From Gloeopeniophorella convolvens (taxonomy: Eukaryota > Basidiomycota > Agaricomycetes > Russulales): a DNA stretch of 64,000 nt. The translations under genes were made by a program, and so were the position numbers. The first letter of the stretch is position 1. Every line of letters begins with the position of its first letter. This document shows positions 1-17,550 of the stretch, piece after piece. The DNA lies in contig WTXD01000001.1 of NCBI GenBank assembly GCA_022496205.1, positions 62,001 through 126,000 of the forward strand, read 5' to 3'. The notes beneath the pieces are model-generated. The model made no database searches and had not been told where the DNA came from. It saw nothing but the letters and a program-made list of their open reading frames with translations.

Positions 1-4891
<4,891 letters not shown>

Positions 4892-5380
4892 GGGTAATCC
4901 TCTTGAACTTTCGCCAGGACACTTTGCAGCCACCACTCGTCGTAAATTAGTTTGGTTTCCTATCTACGCTTTCTGACGTCGAATTTGTATACCTCAACTC
5001 GCATATCTGCTGCTCGTCCATAGATGATACTCTACTCTATAGCATTGTACCGCATATCACACTGTACCACATGTTGTTCTCGTAAGGCATATAATTCCTG
5101 ATTGGAGTCGTTGAAAGTCTGTGTGAGCGCGGTGCGGGTTGCTTGGGTTGCGTTCGCGTCACGCTCTAGATCTCCAGACTCCGGCTGAGTGCCCGCAGAT
5201 CGCCGGCACGTCGAGTGACTCAAATCTCGGGTCATCGCCAGGCTCGTCTTGACTCGGTGATGAATCCTCAACCAATTAGCACCACACCTACCTATCTCGC
5301 CATCACACCGACCGGGTCTTGAACCATTTTACCGAGTAACTACGCCTAGCCTCGCCGGGCCACTTCCAGCGCCATTACAA
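4892..5380. other. Intergenic spacer, INO80 3' end to helicase 5' end
   Basis: 489 bp between two same-strand genes. It must hold the INO80 3' UTR and the helicase promoter. I see no coding exon, repeat or RNA gene. Confidence 0.6.
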
Positions 5381-8300
5381 ATGCCGAAAAAGAAGAAAAC
5401 GCAGCTTAAGCCAGTCGCTCGCGGGTTCTCTGTGACTTCCGTACCGAAGAAACCTTCATTACTGTCAGATAATCCAGAAGTGACTGCGGCTCAAAGCGAA
5501 GCAGGCACTCCCAAGGAAGGGATATTGCAGGCAGAGACTACGCAACAGGCCCATGGGTCCGCTGAAGGTGTTGCCTCCAGTCATCAGACTGCCGAAGAGC
5601 AATCAATGCAGGACCTGATCGACAAATTGCAGGAGAAGGCGGAGAAAGAGATAGTGCGGATGGTCAAGGTGAGTTATGTGCATGATGTTCTGAAAGCTGC
5701 CTGACGTCGCGATCTCCAGGCTATAGAGACCGACAGGAGGCTTTCCGGCTCTCTCCCACTAGCAGACTTGGATGCAAGGATTGTCAACCAGATCTTGTCC
5801 ATGGCTCGTGAGCCCAGAAGTAGTGAAGGTCGTGCGATTCTCGTCCTCTGAGACTGTTCACCCCGGCTGAGACGCCTCGCCAGCAACAAGGCTTACAGAC
5901 GATTCCGACGATAAGGTTCTCGCACGTCTTGGTATCACATACGGCGTCTTGAGGCGTCTAGGTTATACGGAAGATGTCGTTGAGCGATGTCTCCGGGCCA
6001 TTGACAGCATAGATCTCGATGATGCTTACGAATGGGTACAGTGCTTTCCTATACCCATTACACCTGAATGTCATATCATCGCACAGCTTCTCATGAATTG
6101 CACCGATGATGAGCTTCGACCGCATTCTTGTGGGTAATTGGCTTCGGTAACAGTATCGATTTCATGTTCAAACGTCCTGAGCAGTCACCACCGAGAGCAG
6201 AATGTCGATGCAACGCCCTGCTTCGACCGCAGTGCCCTCAACTCCCTCGGATACCGCGACCTTACGCACAGATACTCTCTTGTCCACACTTACACCACCT
6301 TCCCAGCCGGGGGACCCTCGACTCCACGGCAGTGCACACAATCCTATCAAGTCTGGGCACACTAAAGATCCCACGTTCACCCCAGAGTCCCCGGAGGACA
6401 ACCCGAATCTTCAGTATGTGAGGCTCAAGATGCAGATCGACGATATTGAGGCGCCCCGCAAGGCGAAGCTCGGTGCAACCGACTCGTTCACCCGAGACTT
6501 GCAAGCTCGCCTGCAGGTTGTTAAAGCCCACTATCTCTTTGACGAGAGAGACGCGAACAACCAATACCTTTCGGAGCGTCGTAGGGCAGATGCAGCCACC
6601 TTCCAGGCCCGTCTCCGAGGCGATCTTGTCACCACTAGAAAGACTCACGACGCTCTCGACGTCTCGGCCTTAGCCAAGCCCGAGGCGATCGTGTCCCCGT
6701 CGACACCACATGGGCTGTCTTCTGCTCCTCTCGTAAAGGAACCTCCTGAAGAAACCCACGATATCTTTGACTCTGACGACGCGGAAGGCGGGGGGCTATT
6801 TGAACTTCTGGACGAGATGCCATCTACCGATGTGACAGAGACTGGTGTCACCATCAAGGTCCGGGACATGCCCTTGCCCAAAGGAAAGTTCGAGCGGACT
6901 TCAAAGGCTTTCCTTCGGAACGTTATCGACAAGCTGGACAAATTCGCTGTGCTGACATACCAGATCATCTCGGGCGCCAGCCGGGCCAAGCGGGCTTCTC
7001 TTACCATTCGGTGGGGCTTAGGCAATTTCAGCGAATGGGCGATGGAAGATGTGGCTTGTTATGATACTTCTCAGGCTGAGCAGTACATAGCTACTGTTGC
7101 CCTCTACGATTTGACTTTCCCGACAACCGAGGGGTTCGCCTCGGCTACTGCTGCACCTGGGAACGGGCACACATTCTTTCGACAACTTTCTCCTGCCTTC
7201 CGCGAACTTTGGGATGAACTAGAGGCAACAAGGAAGAGCTCTGACGATGCTGTGAACCGGTCTATCTGGACTAAATTGAGGAACATCGTCGAGGCGAAGT
7301 GTAGCAGAAAGAAGGTTTGTCGCCTCTCTCGGTATACATGACGACTCTTTAAACCCTGCAGCCGATCGAGGGTTCACGGCAGCCTGCTGTAGTCGTCGAG
7401 GGCCCTAATCCTGATAAGGGATTCAAAGAACGGGATTCCTCAGAGCAGATCAAGTCGGCTTTCGAGGCTCGACAGTCATCCATGCCATACCAGGAGATGC
7501 TCGTTGGTGTTCCGTGCAGCATCCTAGACTATGCCAAGACTCACAGAGCGTAGTCCCAGAGGAACGATTTACCAATCGCGCCGTACCGAGAGCGAATCGT
7601 GGAGTGTCTCGAGATCTCACAGATCCTTGTGCTGAGTGGAGAGACAGGATGGTCGGTGTTGCCTCCGATATCATCATGAGAATAACTCACTGGTTCGGCA
7701 GCGGGAAATCTACCCAGGTTCCAGCATTCATACTCGAAGACCAGCTGTCTCGCGGAAAAGCTTGCAGGATCTACTGTACAGAACCTCGTAGGATCTCTGC
7801 GATCTCGTTGGCCCATCGTGTTTCCCGGGAGCTGGGAGATCCTCCAGGAGCGGTTGGTACTAACGCCTCATTAGTAGGCTATTCTATCCGCCTGGAAAAC
7901 CATACGTCACGGAACACCAGACTTGCATACGTCACATACGGCATTGCTCTGCGAATGCTGGAGGGAGCTAGCGGCAGTGGCGTTGCGCTCGACGAAATTA
8001 CTGTGCGCTATATACCCAGACACCTGAATTTTCCATTACTGATAATTGCGGATACCTTCTTAGCATATCATCATCGACGAGGTCTACTCTATCTTTGTCT
8101 AACAGTTATCAGAGGCTGATCGATGCGAAGGTGCATGAACGGAGCATAGAATCCGACTTCCTGCTCATAGTATTGAAAGCTTTGCTTCTCCAAAGGCCCC
8201 AGCTGAAGTATTGCTTGATCAGGTTGATGCCAGCGCACCCACTTACAAGTTGTTTCCCAGGGTCGTGCTCATGTCGGCCACTGTTGATGCCGAGAAGATA

Positions 8301-10843
8301 TCGCAATACTTCGGCGGTTGTCCGGTGCTACACGTTCCTGGCCGAACGTTCCCAGTAGAGGTCAGGTACCTCGAGGACGCTGTAGAACTCACGCAATGGT
8401 CGATTACAGAATCCTCCCCTTACGCAAGGCGCTGTGCGTAATGGTGCCATGTGGTCTTGGTGTTTGTCCTGACTATTTGTTCAGTGACCGACAAATTCTT
8501 TCGAGGCAAGAACATCCGAGAATGGTCGGAGGACACAGCGGGTGCCAACCTTTCTGACCAAGATGATGATAGCACACCAGGCAGCATCAAGCTAGAAAAG
8601 CGCTATTCTCCTAGGACTGCCTCGACAATCAACCTGTTGGATGAACGCGTCATACCATACGAGCTGATCATGCGTTTGTTAGAACACGTCTGCTTCGAAC
8701 AGCTCTACATCAAGTACTCCGCAGCTATCCTGGTATTCCTACCTGGAATCAGCGAGATCCGGCGCTTGAATGATCTCTTGAGCGAGCACCCTGTGTTCGG
8801 CTCTGGCCAGGGTTTCGTGATATATCCCCTCCATTCGTCTATCTCGAGCGACAATCAAGGCGCAGTTTTTGAGATTCCTCCTTCCGGAGTCCGTAAGATT
8901 GTGTTAGGTACTTCATATCTGTTGCAATAGCAACAAGAGCTGACTCGGTCGACAGCGACGAATATCGCCGAGACTGGAATAACTATTCCAGACATAACCT
9001 GTGTCATTGACTCGGGAAAACATAAGGAAATGAGGTACTTCCATTTTCGGTTATTCTCTCCGCCCCTAACCAAACCGGGGCAGGTTTGATGAGAAGCGGC
9101 AGCTCAGTCGCCTCGTCGAAACCTATGTGGCGAGGAGCAATGCAGCCCAGAGAAGGGGTCGGTCGGGAAGAGTACAAGACGGCTTGTGCTTCCACCTATT
9201 TACCAAACTTCGCCATGATACACGGGTGAGTTTAGCCTGTGCCAAGTGCTGGGCCATACGGTGGTTAAAATCCCCCCAGCTCGCAGAGCATCCGGACCCC
9301 GAAATTATGCGGTTAAGTTTGTCTGACCTAGCACTACGCATCAAGATAATGAAAGTCGACATGGGCTCATCTATTGAGGATGTATTCTCGCAAGCGCTAG
9401 ACCCACCATCTGCGGTCAACGTTCAACGGGCTGTATCCGTGCTGGTAGAGGTCTGCTCTTCCGCCTTCACTTCTCACGCACTTTGCACTCATGTCCCGCG
9501 AACAAGGTCCGTGCCCTGACGCCCGACGAAGATATCACATCCTTAGGCCGGTTGCTGAGCGGTCTGCCCACCGATGTCCATATCGGGAAGTTCCTGCTCA
9601 TGGCCACCATGTTCCGTTGCCTGGATCCTGCTCTCACCATTGCTGCGACCTTGAACTCTAAATCACCATTCCTCGCGCCCTTTGGCCATGAAGAAGAAGC
9701 TGACCGGGCGAAGGTGTCCTTCCGCACAGGTATTATCTACATGTTTACACGTCGAGTTCTGGTTAACGCTTTCCCAGACAATTCCGACTTCATGACCATG
9801 CACAACGCGTTCACGAGTTGGCGTCGAGCTTCCTCTGACACGACTTTCGTGCGAAAGTTCTGCAGGACAAACTTCCTTAGCCAACAAGTAGGTTTTGCAA
9901 CCACATCGCATCAAGATGCCTGACCTATCTGCCTCCAGAATTTGCAGCAAATTGAGGATCTTCGGCAACAGTTTCTCGCGTCAGTCCCGTGCATGTTGCA
10001 CCGAAACTGTAGCTTTGAATTCAATATCTCCTAGATATCTGGTCGATTCTGGATTTCTCCATGCAGATAAGACCTTTGTCAAGCAGCTCTCGCGGTAACG
10101 GTATTCATCATTCTCAATAGTGTCTATTTACACCCCCTACTGCAGTGCTCGGTTCAGTCGAGGCCGAACGAAGTTTATTACTGTTCCACCGGAGCTCAAT
10201 GTCCACTCCGGCAATGCAACCCTCGTCAGCGCAGCTCTGGCAGCGGGCCTATACCCGAAGATACTTAGCATAGATCCGACGCATGGACACCTCACCACCA
10301 TTACGAACCCACGCACCGTCTCGTTCCATCCGTCTTCCGTAAACTTCAAGAGAAGGCCTTTAGACTTCGGCGTGGGTTACCTTGCATTCTTTACCTTGAT
10401 GTTGGTACCCCCTTCCCTCCAAAAGGACACAGGACTGACGGTGCATCCCAGGCATTCAAAGAAACTGTACGTTTGGGAAACTGGTCCGGCTGATGATACC
10501 GCCCTGCTTTTGTTGTGCGGAGACTGCAGCTTCAAGGTGCGACCGAGCATCGCTAGTGCACCTACCCTTGTCTGAGATTTCGCAGGTTGTGTCGGATGCT
10601 GTGCTTATAGACCGCAAGATCAAGTTCCGTGTCCCTGCAAAAGCAAACCTGGCATTCAAATATCTTCGAATGCAGCTGGCTGCGGTCCTGAACGCGCTTC
10701 TGCGTAACAAGCCGCTGACCAAGTCCCAGGAGCAGTGGTTGGAGATCGCTACAGTCATCCTCGGAAAAACTCAGCAAGATCACAATAGTACTCAACAGTC
10801 AGTTGTGCTGAATATTGTGCCCAATGCTACTACGCCTATCTAA
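5381..10843 (+). CDS. DEAH/RHA-family ATP-dependent RNA helicase (DHX29/DHX57/YLR419W type)
   Basis: Large 3'-5' RNA helicase of the DExH family that includes DHX29, DHX57 and yeast YLR419W; probable role in translation initiation or RNA remodelling. It starts with the basic [16 protein letters not shown] leader common in this family. A UBA-like helical segment (about 5920-6050) precedes a charged middle region. Walker A is split by an intron: LSGETG(C) at about 7630-7652 joins GKSTQVPAF at about 7701. IIIDE (about 8065) joins [10 protein letters not shown] across an intron, giving a DEVH box. [17 protein letters not shown] follows at about 8268. Motif VI reads [12 protein letters not shown] (about 9148), with Ser where Ala is usual. 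HA2 and OB-fold regions fill about 9200-10840, and the chain ends [10 protein letters not shown]...TTPI. About 1,500 residues and many introns of about 50 nt. Confidence 0.9.
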
Positions 10844-11092
10844 TATGAATCATACACCACACTTTGTTCTGCTCGGCGAGTCTATAATCATGTAAACTGT
10901 GGCGCTAGCACCACGATGTCGCACCTTGGTAGAGATTCACTCTCTATCATTTTAGATGAAAGTATTTGTTGAATTTCTGAGCAACTGTGTTTCTTGAAGT
11001 GTTGCATCCGATGTGCCATCAGCCGGCTAGTCGCGACTTACGAGTACATATGTAGATATGATTCAGATCGGCAATCCAGATTCTCACGCAAA

Positions 11093-12046
11093 ATGAACAC
11101 AGACGACCACATCGTTAGCGTGCTCCCTGTCCATCTTTCGACCAACCTTGCACCGAATCTCCAATTACATCAATATCCTCTTTCGAACCGCTCGCTTGAA
11201 GTACCGCCATCTGCGACACTGAGTGGGAAGCGCATCCGAGCCCGCTTGAAGCCTACTACGCGCCGTCTGGAAGTCCATGTCCCCATTGATCCTCGACCAG
11301 AAGTATGGAATGTCGAAAAGTCTAAGGAATTAGGCGCAGGCCGACTGGAGGATGACAAGGAGAAGAACCAAGACACTGGAAAGATAAAGGAGGGCGAAGA
11401 GCCCCGTCTATCCGAGGTGCGATTTCGGAGCGAGGAGATATCTCACGTTGGAGCCTATATGCTCGGTGTCGTGCGGGACGGTGGAGTGCCTTTATTTGCC
11501 ATTCGGCTAACGCCTGACACATCCCTCAGGTAAATTGCATCTGCATCCCGTCAACGAGACTCATCAAATGCGGCCGACTCTTACATATCTGGATGTTCTG
11601 GGTCGCAAAAGTCGGCGCGGCCGTGGAGCAGACTCGGACTCGGATTCAGATGAAGGTCCACCCCCTGACCCGGATGAAGTCCCACCAGCCGCCGCGCCGA
11701 AAAAAGAAAAAAAGCCTGTCGGCGAAGCGAAGGAAGTCCAGGTTGCCGCCAGAAAGGCAGATGACAAAGGAAACCAGAATCTACAGGGCGGTCTGTCCGC
11801 CGTTCGTAGAGAGATGCTCATGGCCCTCCGCGCTGAGGAAGATGAAGCATGGAATGATTTTGCTTATCACGGGAACGAGGTACGCTGCGCCGAACATACC
11901 GTTCAATTTACTTCCCAAAATGATGGTGAATTCCAAAGAGTCCCGAGTCTTCCGAGGCGTACGAAGCAATTTTCTCGCGAAATGCGGAGGCGCTGGAGTC
12001 GCAAACAAATGTCACTACATTTCTGAGCACAATACGGGGTTTGTAA
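11093..12046 (+). CDS. RPC5: RNA polymerase III subunit RPC5 (Sin-like)
   Basis: Subunit of RNA polymerase III (POLR3E/Rpc37 family, Sin_N domain), which pairs with RPC4 on the enzyme for initiation and termination at tRNA and 5S genes. Three exons give about 285 residues. Exon 1 (from 11093) carries the family pattern DDHIVSVLPVHLSTNLAPNL, LHQYPL and ARLKPTTRRLEVHVPID. The first intron (GTGGAG...CTCAG, about 11483-11530) joins RDG to KLHLHPVNETHQMRPTLTYLD, the most diagnostic block. An acidic Ser/Asp run precedes LRAEEDEAWNDFAYHGNE. A second intron (GTACGC...AAAG, about 11880-11936) leads to a short last exon ending STIRGL. Same strand as the upstream helicase, 249 bp away. Confidence 0.9.
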
Positions 12047-12346
12047 AGCTGTATGTTATGGATTTTGATGTCACCCTCCCCACCAAACTGGGGTTTACGT
12101 TTATGGCTGGAAATTTGATACTGAGCGACTACTGTAAGCCCCACTAAGTAAGTAGTAGTTGGCGTCTGCTGGCGTTTGACTCAGAGGATAAGATAAGCGC
12201 TCATAGCACGACGCGTCACGTTCACGTGACCGTGACTGGCCGTGCCCTTGCCTGTAAACGATCTTCGAGTTGTCTTGAGACTTGTCACTGACTTCGAAGC
12301 TCTTCCTACACTCTGGGCTGCACCTGTGGTCCAAACTCTCTTGGTC

Positions 12347-15300
12347 ATGGAAAATACGTCAGACACGGAGTCGGACTCGGATTGCTCTTGCGCTTCTTCG
12401 ATCACCTCTATGCTTCCGGCAAATCCTACATATATGCAGTGGTCTGACGTCGAGTCACAGAGCATGATGGAGGATTCGGGCCCGCTCAGAGAGGAAGAAA
12501 GAGTCGCTATAGACGTGATTCAAAACCTGAAAAACCATGCTGATCTAAAGGTAGGCCCACAGTTGCTTCTGAAGAGTTGCTATGGATTCTTTAGGACGCC
12601 GTGCACGCCGGCATAATACGGAGGGCGTTTGACGTCATAATTCGCGCTCTCGACGCACTACGCACCTCGTATCAGAGTTCTCGCGATGTCCCAATGGAAC
12701 TTCTTGTGGAAATTAGTGAGTCTGCCCAAATATGACCAGGGATGCTAACACAACTGTAGCGAGCCCAAGTTTCCTCTCCAAACTGATGGGCTGTCGACGC
12801 GATTTCGTTCACGTTACTTCACTTTCAATGCCTGTCAGAGGTTGCACAATCTCATTGGTAGACGTTCTGCTAGCAAAGATTGCCGAAACCATAGGCCTTG
12901 TTGCGGGTGGCGCACCAATAAACGACAGAATGGTCGGCACACTCGCCAAGCAGAGCGATCTCGAAACCATAAGAGCTACTTCTCAATTACCTTGTATGCC
13001 CCAATCCAGTAACTCTGTTTCCCTGAACCTTCTACTCATCGTGCAAAGGGGTTTGGGACAAGATGGTGGACTTTCTCACTTCAGATCTGGCATCGTACTC
13101 AGCCTTCCGGGTCGCACTTCATCTGACGTTCGCTGCATATATTGTGAACCCTCAACTCGCTGGAGTCAAGCCTGAGGTACATTGGTTCGTAACGTTTCCG
13201 TAGTATCGGGATTCCATTGATGTCTGCCTGCGCAGTATCTCACCGACCCAGATGACGCGGGTCATTCAAATATGTCTCTCGAGGATTCCTCTCATGAATA
13301 CCACCCTCTCCAAGCCCACAGGATGCTATTCACCCCATCAAAGAAATGACCGCGATAGGATGGCGTTTGCGATGATCATGGCTTTGTTTTCGGTGAGTGA
13401 CGCTCTCATCGCAGATAAGACATGAAATGATGGTCCCAACAATGCCAACCTAAGGTGGTTAATGGCGCAAGAGCCTCAGGAACGCAACCTCGCGAATTCC
13501 CTTATTCGTTCGCGCCTCAAGAAGCTCTGTATCTATTGCATGCTATTCTCTGCCCTGAGCCCTTCATGGACTTTGGAAGTGCTGTTCTATCACTCGAACA
13601 AACAGATGCTCCCCAGACCACGTTACTTTCTTGGGGAGAAGTTATCCCTTGGAGCTGGTCAATATGGAACGATCCACGACTCGCTGATAGCGAGATAATA
13701 TCGCAGCTGGTACATACGCTAGAGAGCTTGCGCTTCGATGCACGCTAATCGTCCTGCTACAGACGGCAGCTTGGCTGTGCCACATTGATACCTCGCCCGT
13801 ACAGATGCGGGGGTCCCAACCCCGCAACTGGCAAGGAGTGCTCTTAGGTGCATTGGCCTCCAACCCTCGCAATGCAGCAGTCGCAGTCATGGTACCGCCT
13901 CTCTGACTCGCAGGGCTCGCGCTTTAACAACCCTATTCTAGCAATTGATGAATAACATTGCTATGTTCTCACCGCCGCGAAAATCTCAAGGCTACTCGAT
14001 GTGGAATGTTGTCGTTTTTAGAACGTGCTGGGCCGTGGCTCGATTGGTGGATCCTTGCTGCGCCTGGGGAATACCCGCGATGCCGATGCTTCTTAGGAAT
14101 GTATGCTATGTGTTTATCGAGTGCATGGCGAAGGGCGAAAACCTGCACGGTCAGTACCGGAGATGATGATTGCTTCTCTTGGCATCATCTCACTTCATCT
14201 GCAGCGCGAGAGGCTATCATCGAAACTCTAACCAGGGCAGACGCGATGGAACTTCGGCACACGCTAGAGGGACTGCAAGACGATAATGGATCCCAGTTTT
14301 TCACGAGAATGGACAATGGTAGGTCCAAAACACTCTTGGCTGACGTCTGCTGATTATTGCGTAGCATTTATAGGTTTGAAACGGTGGGTGTCAAGACCTT
14401 CTGCAGTATTATTTTCACAGTTTGCATTGCATGCAGGGATATACAATCCACTCTTCCAGACAGTTCCTCTCCGACCGCTGCGGCGTCAACGACACAGGCT
14501 ATACGACTCGCTATGTGCTTCTTGACATCCTGTTTCTGCGCTTCTCCCTCGCTCGGAAGCAAAGTCTCTGTCGTGTCCTTTCTGTCTACCCTGACCAATC
14601 ACTCAGCCTCGCTTGATGTCTGCCTTTTACCTCAGCTTCTGACTACGGTGTCAACTCTCAAGCACTCGCGAGGCAACAGACCTCCTGCTCAACTCGTAGG
14701 TGACATTGATGATGGAACAGTTCTCACAATCGCCCTATCGGGACCGCGCTCGTGCATACTTGTGGCTTGTAGGTATATGCACCTCCGCGAGGAGTCGCTC
14801 AAGTCTCACGAATTCAGCAGCTGGTCTCTCATCGTATGTTTTGACTGATGTAGCCGCGAGGCCCTCGGACATACGGCTTGCCATTGGGATCTGGGACTAT
14901 CTGGCAGATGTTCTCCTCTTGACCCTGACAGGATACTATGCTGGTGACGAAGAACCCCTGAGCTTGCTCGTAGCTCCGGCGCTATGCGAGGCGCTCCGTG
15001 CACTGCTCCGCCGGCCCGATGGTCGATTGGGTAACCAGATATTGAGCCTTGTTGGGAGATGACGTTGACCATCATTGTTTTCGGGAAGCGCGCTGGGCTA
15101 GATGCTCCCCATGGGCCAGAAGCCTCTGCACGGAACTGCGTGCGCTTACTCAGAGAGACGGCAAGACATGTTCGAAGTCACACGTGGTCCTGAAGGAATG
15201 CCTGCAAGGGATGGGAAACAAGCTGATGGAAAACGTAAGTGGATGCGCGAATGATCTGGTAATCAACAGATGAACGTGGGGTGCAGATCGAACGTGGGTG

Positions 15301-15400
15301 TGGAGACGAGGAGATGGAGGGGCAGCTGGAAGGGACGGTGTACTACAGGGGACAAGTGTTGCGGCGGGTAAAGGGAGTAGCGGAGGATCGTGGGAAGTAG
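12347..15400 (+). CDS. Unrecognised multi-exon protein, helical
   Basis: I do not recognise this gene. A start at 12347 gives an acidic Ser/Asp leader (MENTSDTESDSD) followed by REEERVAIDVIQNLKNHADL. GT-AG introns of about 50 nt keep frame through several exons: DAVHAGIIRRAFDVIIRALD (about 12596), DVPMELLVEITSPSFLSKL (about 12690-12790), WVWDKMVDFLTSDLASY (about 13050), SPTQMTRVIQICLSRIPLM (about 13233), LSWGEVIPWSWSIWNDPRL (about 13630) and TAAWLCHIDTSPVQMRGSQ (about 13765). Further blocks are SDIRLAIGIWDYLADVLLL (about 14868) and a last exon near 15287-15400 (EGQLEGTVYYRGQVLRRV). The composition suggests a long alpha-helical, perhaps HEAT-like, protein of about 800 residues. Exon limits between 13930 and 14870 are uncertain. 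The VPMELLVEI patch is faintly F-box-like, but I would not assign it. Confidence 0.6.
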
Positions 15401-15521
15401 AGAATGTAGGGTGAATGACATCAGCTCCTCGCAGGCTTCAGCCGGGCTGCCATTTGGCCGTCTCGCAGTCTGAGTCCGACCCCTCCCTTGTGCCTCGACC
15501 ACCATCTCTGAGCACACCCAC

Positions 15522-16576
15522 ATGTCTCCCTATCGTCCCTCCGCCCATCGTCGCAGATCCCTCTCCGCCTCCGCCTCTCCTTTTCCTGATCCGCACTGTA
15601 CCAACTCTTTATGGCATCCTCCCACAAAACGCACGCACTCCCGCAAGGACGTGTCTCGTCAGTGCGATGTCGACTACTGGAGTCGTGGGCCGAACGTAGA
15701 AAAGCGGCCCAGGACCCGCTTTTCGGTATGTCTTGACATTTCTAATTTCTACTAGTCGTGCTCACGTTCCAAGCCTCGTGCCTTCGATGATGACTTGCAC
15801 ATCCAAGGGTCCCCGCCGCCTCTTCAGCCCATCGCTTCCCCTGCACATCCGATGCCTTCGACCTTTTCCCTTCCCAACAATCACAAAGAGCTCGCGGGTT
15901 CCGCCCTTTGCTCTCTGAGCACTCACACAAGTCGCCGTCAGATCCTCTGCCAGCTGACCAAGACCTCACGGCACTTCACTCTTCCGCCTTCTGGGAACTC
16001 CATCAGAGTATCGTCGATTCTTCAGAAGGCTTTGTGCAACGCATGCGCGACTGGGAATCATCTGGACCCCACCCTCCACGCCAGGCCCACCGCCTCGGCG
16101 CGCCTTTCCCTTCATATGGGCCTATTGGCCCTCGGGGCCGCGAGCTATCGCCCCGGACATCGAGTCCGGTGGAGATTGCATTCGAGGACGACGATCTCGA
16201 TAGTGATGGCGACGATGTGCTGATTCTATCCGGCGAAGCGTCCTCTTTACCGAGAGCCTCGTCCTACATGCCTCCGAAGAAGCGCGCACGGTCTCTCGGT
16301 GATATGGAGTTGGACTCGCCGCAAACCGCCGCCATCATCCCTCCTGCGCTCTCCCATACCGTGGCCAGTTCATCCACATCATCTCTGCTGTCGCTGGCTC
16401 CACCACCAGATGTCCCGCCATTATCTTCGCGAGAGGAGAAGGCTATTGCTGCCCTCAGCTTGGCCTTGGCCAATGGTGCTGCGGGGATCAACGACTACAG
16501 CGTCGTTCGGGAAGCAATCGGGGTGTCGGCAACCACTGCTGAAGGCTCTTCGGAAGTCGGAGAAATGTGGCAGTAG
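15522..16576 (+). CDS. Unrecognised Ser/Pro-rich protein
   Basis: Function unknown. The proposed start (MSPYRPSAHRRRSLSASA, 15522) opens a basic, low-complexity exon ending near 15728. A GTATGT intron of about 48 nt joins PRAFDDDLHIQG. A second, pyrimidine-rich intron of about 80 nt (about 15812-15890) would restore the frame of the main exon: ARGFRPLLSEHSHKSPSD, then a conserved-looking helix FWELHQSIVDSSEGFVQRM (about 15987). An acidic stretch (EDDDLDSDGDD), a basic patch PPKKRARS that could be a nuclear signal, and a C-terminal helix EEKAIAALSLALANGAAG follow. It ends EMWQ at 16576. The main exon is well supported; the first two exons are inferred from splice sites. Confidence 0.55.
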
Positions 16577-17550
16577 TGGAAAATCTCAAAGGACTTAGAG
16601 CTATGGCTCAAAAGGAGCACGCGGCATCGGGACCTTCAAGAAATGCTTTCTTACTTCCACACGTGGTTTTCCAGCAAGGACATGCCTGCAGTTCGACTTT
16701 GCAATCGCATGCAGCCAGCACCAGTATACTTAACCATATGCCTCCTTGTCTTCCTGGGTTTCGGAACCGATTTTAATATTTAGTATGGAAGTGCAGTGTA
16801 TTACTAGCAGCGAACAAAGAGGACATGTAGCTTCTTTTCTCACATACTCCAGAAATGCAAGCTGTACGGTTCACCCCAAGGGCGAACCTATCACGAGCAG
16901 GCCATGTCGTGAAACCCGGCGTGAATGTTACTCAACTTCCGTCACACATTTCAATGATACTGTAAGAATCTATTGTAGCCAATCAATGTACGAATTGTAC
17001 GGTCAGCCCCATGCGTGAGTCTCAATTCGTCTGCTGTGACCATAAGAATGTTTCTGGAGTTTCTGTAATTGCGACTCCGCGCCGCCCGATCCCAGACAAG
17101 GCAGCTCGTCGGGCCTCTGAGCAGTTTTAACGCGAGAACGCTCGAACCTGTGGCACAGGAGGAAGCAGTAGCCTACATAACATTTGAGCGCACGTTGCCC
17201 TGAACGTGATTACGACTGACACATACAGGCCGGGCCCGGTCGTTGAACAGTGCCCGTGAGGGGTTAAAGGGAGCTTCGCCCGGCTCTGCTTGACTTACCT
17301 ACATACCTGTATCTATGGCTGGTTGATGTTTCAGGGTAGGTACGTCAAGTTCCGATCATGGAGCTCAATATACAGCATTGGTTCGTGCACATTACGCTTA
17401 GTGATACAGTCCGACAAGTCACCAGTCACTATTCACCCAAAACGAAGCTCTTTCCCAATTTCGCCATTCTATCAGGTATATGCTGCACCCAAGACCTTCA
17501 TGGCCAAGGCACGCAAAACCTGCAGTATTGGCTGATTAAGGGTAGTCACG
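16577..17550. other. Convergent intergenic region, no gene seen
   Basis: 974 bp between the 3' ends of a + gene and the J-domain gene on the - strand. Open frames of up to about 90 codons occur but lack splice or composition support. I found no tRNA-like arms and no transposon ends. Confidence 0.5.

Noticed and set aside
12690..12730. F-box call from VPMELLVEI
   Set aside because: Only one short patch resembles an F-box, and the following exons lack leucine-rich repeats or other F-box protein features.
17040..17300. tRNA-like GTTCGA on the - strand
   Set aside because: The flanking bases do not form a T-arm stem and no A box or acceptor stem was found.
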